Shown piece after piece: positions 58,167-64,000 of a stretch of DNA of 64,000 nt; the first letter of the stretch is position 1; each line of letters begins with the position of its first letter. The position numbers were made by a program, and so were the translations under genes. The notes below the pieces were generated by a model, which was not told the origin of the DNA, did not search any database, and saw only the letters and a list, made by a program, of their open reading frames with translations. The stretch is from positions 1,199,996-1,263,995 of the forward strand of contig LNGK01000012.1 of NCBI GenBank assembly GCA_001510575.1. The letters are read 5' to 3'. Source of the stretch: Knoxdaviesia capensis. Its lineage: Eukaryota; Ascomycota; Sordariomycetes; Microascales; Gondwanamycetaceae.

Positions 58167-61100
58167 ATCCAGAGCTGCTGGAATTTTTCGAAGCAGCTTG
58201 CTGCGAGGACTGGAGCCAGCAAGCTTAGCCGTGGCACGGGGGTATATTGGATGAAGGAGGGAGAGACGGCGGAGGGAATCGTGGATCGAGTTGACTGGAT
58301 GGCGGGCCTATATTATCTTTAGGAATCTCGAGTTGTGAAGGCACCGGTAATCTACCAGTTAACCCCAATAAGTTGTCGCGTAACCGAGCCAGCCGAATCT
58401 AAAGGAGGAGGAACTGAGGGGGGAGGTCGAGCTTGAGAAGTAATAGATAGAACGGTCGATGGAGAGGTGTGTAGTCGTGATGTCGAATAAAACGGGCCTA
58501 GCACAGATAACATTAGGGACGATGCCTGTATGATATCTGGTGCAAAAGAGTAAGTTATTGGTGATGCTCAAAAGACAATATAATAGGATCGGGACCATGG
58601 CAGGCCCTATCAGCTTGGGAGATCAGGCAGAGTGAGAGAAAGAGGTTGGAATGAGCAGGCTCTGAGAATTCGGTCTCATGAATCACTTGACTATAAACGG
58701 CCACAATGCTGCACTGGCCACAGCCCTCTGGGCACAAATAGGCGCGCAGGTGGGATAGAAATGCCATTAGAGCAGAAAGGCATCATGGCCGATCCGTTGG
58801 CCGAAGATGGACGCAAGGATCGGGAAACGTCACAGCCGCTCTCAAGTCTGGGATGGTGTAAGGGAGGATCAGAAGTCTCGAGATTTACCTGCTGGAAATA
58901 GGCGCGGGGAGAAAGAATGTTGGACCGAAATGGTCGTGTGAAACGGCCTTGTGTGATCAGGAATCACTCGCAGTGTCTACAGAAGAGAGAAAGTCGGCCG
59001 ATCTAGCCGGTTTGATCCAGAACGAGAGTTAGAGTCAGTGAATGAGGTCGGAGGGAGCGGAGCAACCGCCGGAAACACGTTATCGCCAGGGAGGACCGCA
59101 AGTGTGTATCTGCGTGCTTGAGAGGGGAGATGGCCGAAGCTTGGTAACGCAGGTGCTGAGAAGAGAGTCGAGATGTGAGGTTACCTTCGTGACTAAAGAG
59201 TCTAGGGGCATCCGTAGATGAATTCTCATAGAATCTGGCACGACAAGTTGTGACAAAGAGTGGGTAGAAAGAGGGTGGTGGTGGCTTGATGGCTAAGAGG
59301 AATGATTGTGGACAATGGGGGAGCCAGTATGATGCAGAGGATAAATACAAGACAAGACTATTATAACAATCTAGTGAAGATACCACAACGAAAACAAAGA
59401 ATGTGATTAGACTTGCGACAAAAGTCGAGGATTCCGAAGGCAGAGTGTCATGATTATGTAGCTTGACGGAGGGGAATCTGGGTCGTTGGACTTGGGGTGT
59501 TGACAGTTGGAAGTAATCGGTGGTTTAACAGTTTTTTCTTCCTTCAACCGAAGGCCATTTTTTTCGTCGTGTCAAGGGCGGCTGGAGATGCACAAGCGAT
59601 ACACACGGCCTTTCTTTGGGTGGGATTCATGGTGTGGCTGAGGGGGGCCATTTTAGCGCGTCGCCACATTTCAGCGTCAAAACGGAGAATTGTGGCAACT
59701 TGAAACGAAATAGCCAGTATTTACACGCCGTTTAACCTTTATTTGAGCGACCCTGTCTGCAGATGCCGATTTTGTCGGTCGATGTCACTTCACCATGCTG
59801 CAAACTATCATGTGAGCAAGTCCTTCTTGACCACTACCTGGAACAGAAGCGGCCTTTCTTCAGCTAATGAGGTGCTAAATCTCCCAGATGCCTGAAATCC
59901 CCTTTGCTTGGCCGGTGGTTGGCACTCCACGGCCCACCGGCTTGACCAGCTGCTCGCCACGACATTAGGATACGGCGCCTGCAACGGCCGGTTTCTTGTC
60001 TCCGTGAATTTAAGATCATGGACCGTAGTGGATCGATAGAAGGAAGGCGGGTTAAGTGTGCTGGCAAGAAACAGTGAGAAAAAAAAACAAGAAAAAAAAA
60101 CAAGAAAAAAAAACAAGAAAAAAAAAGGAAAAGGAAAAGGAAAAATATGGACTGGGGGAAGACCATGTATGTCGACGGCCCCAGGACCGGCTGCCATAAC
60201 CACCTTCACCGAAGACACGACGACGGCTATTACCTTCAATCCAGCACATCTATTGGTGCCGTGAAATACATTGTATTGGCCTGGAATCACGAGATAGAGA
60301 CGGATAGAGCACCTCCATGCATCGAAATGATAAAAACGCATACAGTATATTGCCCCCACAAGATTACGAGGCGCTGTCATGCAACCTCTATGTACTGATA
60401 TCCAGATATAGTCTAACCTCTGACTAGAAGGTGTCCGTTTGGAGAAGGTGGGTTTGCCAGTTCTTTTTTCGTGCCGCAAGGCAACAGAATTCCCCTATCT
60501 TGTCGCGCTTGCATCAGGATAAGCAACAAGTGTATGCAGGCTATGGCACGGCATGAGTAGGAGTTTCAACACAATGCAACGACCTTTGCCAGTCCTGGTT
60601 CTAGTCAGCAAGCTATCGGCGGTTTTATTTTATTCATCCAACGCTGGGCAAGGGAAATCAGTCTCGGGGCATCTTCACTGGACAAACTTTTTCCCTAGTG
60701 CCCTATATGGAATCTGCATGACAGCAAATAAGCGAGATAACCTGGTGGTTTTAGGGTCTTCCTAGGGGCTGGATCCTCGCCCCCAGGAACCGACGGTCCG
60801 TTCCAATGCTCTCTTTCGTCATGAGGAATCAAGAGAAAAACGGGCCATGTTACCTACCAGTCTTTCAGGAAATAAACAGGTAACGTGCGGGGAACAAAAA
60901 TTGGAATAAATCTGGGGAATTTGGGGCTGGGCATTTGGTGGGCCTGAGCCAGGCCTGGGAAACCGTAGAAATAAAATGACTACGCCGTGATGCATATCAG
61001 CATCCTGGTTCATTGTAATGCTGGCAGATTAGAAGAAAGTTTTCTTCCTGTCTCTAGCAAGAGAGCCCATGCTGCACCACAGTTCCTCTCCAAGAAATTC

Positions 61101-61959
61101 GACTCCTCCTGGGAGCAATAGCAACTCGGGAGCGTCTGATATTCACGGGTCTGTCTCCTCGTAGACAGGAGATCAAATTCAACAAAGCTTCCATCGGTTC
61201 TCCGCGATCTACCAAATGTACAGAACTGTACTATGTGTCCATTTACTTACCAACTCCAGAACTGAGAGGCAGTCTAACTTTTCTGGGTCATCGCCATCCC
61301 GGCCAAACCGGAGCTGTCCAGCCTAGCGTCTACATAGGAATATGTGTAGATTGCCAGTGAGTGGCACACGACGGCCCTGTCTCGGCGCTCGAGTGTGGGT
61401 GGTGCCGTATTTGCACATAATGGGGGCCGGGTTGCCACGCTCATCCCCTATTATCAAGAGGGACATCCTCCCCAGATAACGACCAGACGATCTCCCTATA
61501 TTGGTATCCGAGATGGCGGTGATACATGTATGTAGAACGGATATGGCACTTCTGACTCTCCATTATTTACCGTCCGTACTGCAGAAAATCCCTTATTATC
61601 TCACAACCCCCCCTCTCTCGGACGATGTTACTATCATGTGCTTCACGTAGCTTTCTTCTTTAACGCCTTTCTGATATCCTCAACCCCTCTGTTCTTGACT
61701 GACCATCTCTCAGATATTGACGTCCCAGTCATTGAGAGCACCCACCGGGAGATCTCATAATCTGACGCGAGTCGCTCGTCTTGATCCAGCGCACTTCATT
61801 GACCAGGTGCCGTATGTCATGTGGCCTTGCCATATCTCTTCCTTTCTAAACATCGGCTCCCTGTCCTCGATCCCGCTAGACTGAAGTTCGGGCAACCCTT
61901 TTAGATGCGCAGACCTGTCTCCTTTCTTTTCCCCCTGTCACTGTCCTTGGCTGTTGCTC
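58167..61959. other. Upstream region of ccr4 and intergenic DNA
   Basis: About 3.8 kb. The first 340 nt on the minus strand are the presumed ccr4 leader. The rest has no supported gene and contains an A-rich minisatellite at 60,078. Confidence 0.45.
60078..60145 (+). repeat. A-rich 13-bp minisatellite followed by GGAAAA repeats
   Basis: Three exact copies of the 13-bp unit G-A9-CAA start at 60,078, 60,091 and 60,104. A partial copy follows, then three GGAAAA units. Confidence 0.85.
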
Positions 61960-62995
61960 TCGATGTCAAATTTTCTCCGGATATATACCCTCTCGACCTG
62001 CCCAGTCTCTTCCACTCTTCTCCATCCTTTCCAACCTTTCATTTATACTGTTAGCAGTTGTTCTGGTATCTCGAAATCCTCAGTCTTTCTCATCTCTTCC
62101 TATTTACCTCTTTATATCTTCAGTAGCCGGGACGAGCCATTCTTAGTACTTTCCACCTTGCCTGGCCTGGCGCACGCCTTTCCCGGACAGCCACTCACAG
62201 TTTCGATAGGGTCTGACAAGAGCTCCAGGTGTCTTCTGGCTGGCATTTTAACGGCACACACGCATACCTACAACAACGCGGCGCTGACTGTTCAGTATTT
62301 GGATATCAATTATCATTGCCTCCCCGAGAACAATATATACGACTGCGGCGGCACTCTTGTGGGGAGAGCAGTTCCAGCGATCCCACCGAGTTCGATCCAA
62401 ATTGCACAAAAAACAAGAATCTCATCAACCTCCCGTTCAACTCTCGCGCCAATCTGTGTCGAATCCGCAAAGATTCTCGATTCGGCTCGATCGTTGTCTT
62501 ATTTTTGTGTCATAAAATTCTTTTTTTTTTGTCTTGGCCGATTTCTTCGTGTAGCCCACGCTGGCGCTTTGTGCAGAGAATAGAGCTTCCAGCTTGGTCC
62601 TCCATTCTGTGCACTGCTCATGCGGGACGTCCCGCTGGCAGCCCGCCATCACCAGCATATATTTTCCTGTCACACTCGATGCCTTCCACCCGAACGCAAG
62701 TCGTGATTCGATAGATCGATTTGCCATCTTTTCGGTGGCTATCTTTTTTCCCTTGCTCGTCTTACCCATCGCGGGGCAGCCCCCCCAGTGAGTTTGAAGT
62801 TCTCGCCAAGCTTCAACAGCGATAAAGCTCGGGGGTTTTTGCTGCTAGTTTTCCAGTGGTGAAGGACAGGGAACTTTAGGCCAGTCGGTGCCTATCAGCC
62901 GGTTTTCGGTTCTGCACTGTTGTGGGCACAGTGCCACCATTTCGTTTCCCAGCTAAAGACACCGGGGCCCCTCCCCCCCCAAAAAAAAACAAGCC
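61960..62995 (+). promoter_or_regulatory. Pyrimidine-rich 5' region of the methyltransferase-like gene
   Basis: C/T-rich on the + strand. No ATG was found between 61,965 and 62,618. Two later ATGs (62,619 and 62,679) open short uORF-like frames before the start at 62,996. The start codon follows a C8-A9 homopolymer junction. The pattern resembles the leaders at 24.4-27.1 and 50.9-51.7 kb. Confidence 0.4.
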
Positions 62996-64000
62996 ATGGC
63001 CGCGTTCATCTACTCCGCTACCCCTTTACCTCGAATCTACCGTGATAGTGATTTCCTCGATAAGTCAGTTTCGACCGCCGCTTCGCCGAGTGTGAGTTCC
63101 AAAACAGAGACGCGCCTACGTCGGTCAAACTCCACAACCGGAAGATCGTCATCAAAGAAACGCAGCAACCCTTTTCGCCATCAACGATCGTCCAGCCACG
63201 ATTCGACTATCCCACCGCCAGCGGTGCCAGTTCTCTCGTCGTCTAGTCTGTCTTCTTCAACTGGCGCCAGCGACGATCACGATCAGCACGAACCCCCTCC
63301 AGCATCACACGACATTCGTCACCGACAACCCCATTTCCATCGCCTCCATTTCTCTCACCCGAATCGCCTAGTCGGCCTCCGTCCAATCTCTCCTATCCCT
63401 CCGGTCCCTCCAGGTTCTCCGGTCCCTCCAGTGCTCTCGTTGCCACCGGCCTCTCCGCAGCTACCATCTCCATCTCTCGGCTCGCCGACGCCAACAACTC
63501 CCCGATCTCCTAACCCCTCAGCATTATCTGATTCAAGTACTGGCGTCTCCCTCCGTCCCGGGGCTTCTGAAGCCGGCAGCCACACCTCCAACCCAGCGGA
63601 TCGGCCCAAGTCTGCTTCCGCCAGCCAGTACAGCAAACGCGCTCGGAAACCCTACACGCTTTCCCACCCACCAGTCATGAATCAGTCAGCCTTTGGACCG
63701 GTCGTTTCCCAACGCGGACTTTATTCGGCCGCCGATCTCCGCCATATGATATCCGGATCCGACGAGGTCATCAAACCAGCCAAATTTGTCAATGCCACTA
63801 CGTCGTCACGGTCAGACAGCTTGTCAAGCAACTCCCTACAGACCTCCCGCAGCAAGAGCACTGTTTCTGCCGAGACCATGCCCACGAATCCCTTCATCTT
63901 TAGAAACGGCCGCACCTTTCTCAATGACCCGACTATCCCATACCCCCTGCCCATTGATCTGGCAGAGCTTCACCGACAATCGCTACGCACGCTCTTGTTG
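62996..64000 (+). CDS. N-terminal part of a probable TAM/UMTA-type methyltransferase (cut by window end)
   Basis: The frame is open from ATG 62996 (aagccATGGC, strong context) to the window end: 335 codons with no stop and no evident intron. Residues 1-290 are low-complexity and Ser/Pro/Arg-rich, including Pro-Pro repeats (PVPPGSPVPPVLSLPP) and RS-like stretches, so probably disordered. From about 300 the sequence becomes conserved in character: NPFIFRNGRTFLNDPTIPYP then LPIDLAELHRQSLRTLLL. That is the lead-in to the Rossmann-fold SAM-binding domain in fungal UMTA/TAM-domain methyltransferase-like proteins. The SAM-binding motif itself would lie beyond the edge, so the enzyme call is an inference from family resemblance. 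Cytosolic or nuclear; substrate unknown. Confidence 0.7.
   Translation, partial: MAAFIYSATPLPRIYRDSDFLDKSVSTAASPSVSSKTETRLRRSNSTTGRSSSKKRSNPFRHQRSSSHDSTIPPPAVPVLSSSSLSSSTGASDDHDQHEPPPASHDIRHRQPHFHRLHFSHPNRLVGLRPISPIPPVPPGSPVPPVLSLPPASPQLPSPSLGSPTPTTPRSPNPSALSDSSTGVSLRPGASEAGSHTSNPADRPKSASASQYSKRARKPYTLSHPPVMNQSAFGPVVSQRGLYSAADLRHMISGSDEVIKPAKFVNATTSSRSDSLSSNSLQTSRSKSTVSAETMPTNPFIFRNGRTFLNDPTIPYPLPIDLAELHRQSLRTLLL

Overview
The window is nuclear DNA of a filamentous ascomycete (Pezizomycotina). The gene set (a FHIP-type early-endosome adaptor, Ccr4 deadenylase, two Zn2Cys6 regulators, an AA16 polysaccharide monooxygenase, an NLP, a SAT4-type seven-helix protein) and short GT-AG introns of about 60-200 nt suggest Eurotiomycetes, Aspergillus/Penicillium-like; this is an inference. 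I support ten complete protein genes, one gene cut by the right edge, one decayed transporter gene and one non-autonomous transposon. I saw no tRNA, rRNA or CRISPR array.

Left part (1-13.1 kb): three consecutive secreted-protein genes, namely a CPAF-like S41 peptidase with a possible GPI tail (+), an AA16 lytic polysaccharide monooxygenase (-) and a protein made of three six-cysteine modules (-). They are followed by the conserved dynein-adaptor gene fhipA (-), whose first coding exon is only three codons long.

Middle (13.1-31 kb): about 11 kb without any gene I can support. It holds TACAG/CTGTA palindromes and long G runs. It passes into a pyrimidine-rich block whose last 1.3 kb contains no ATG on the + strand and ends exactly at the start codon of a seven-helix membrane protein gene. 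An MFS permease of the allantoate/nicotinate (anion:cation symporter) type follows on the other strand.

Right-middle (31-47 kb): a Zn2Cys6 regulator (-) stands head-to-head with a monocarboxylate-type MFS gene destroyed by several stops and frameshifts. Next are an intact NLP gene (-), a 401-bp MITE with 100-bp terminal inverted repeats and a TA target duplication, and a two-exon gene of unknown function (+).

Right part (47-64 kb): a second Zn2Cys6 regulator (+) with a pyrimidine-rich leader and a five-codon uORF, the CCR4 deadenylase gene (-), and the 5' part of a gene resembling fungal TAM/UMTA-type methyltransferases (+).

There is no secondary-metabolite backbone gene and no obvious shared pathway. 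The coherent themes are secreted substrate- or host-facing proteins, and unusually long, ATG-poor, pyrimidine-rich 5' regions on several genes.
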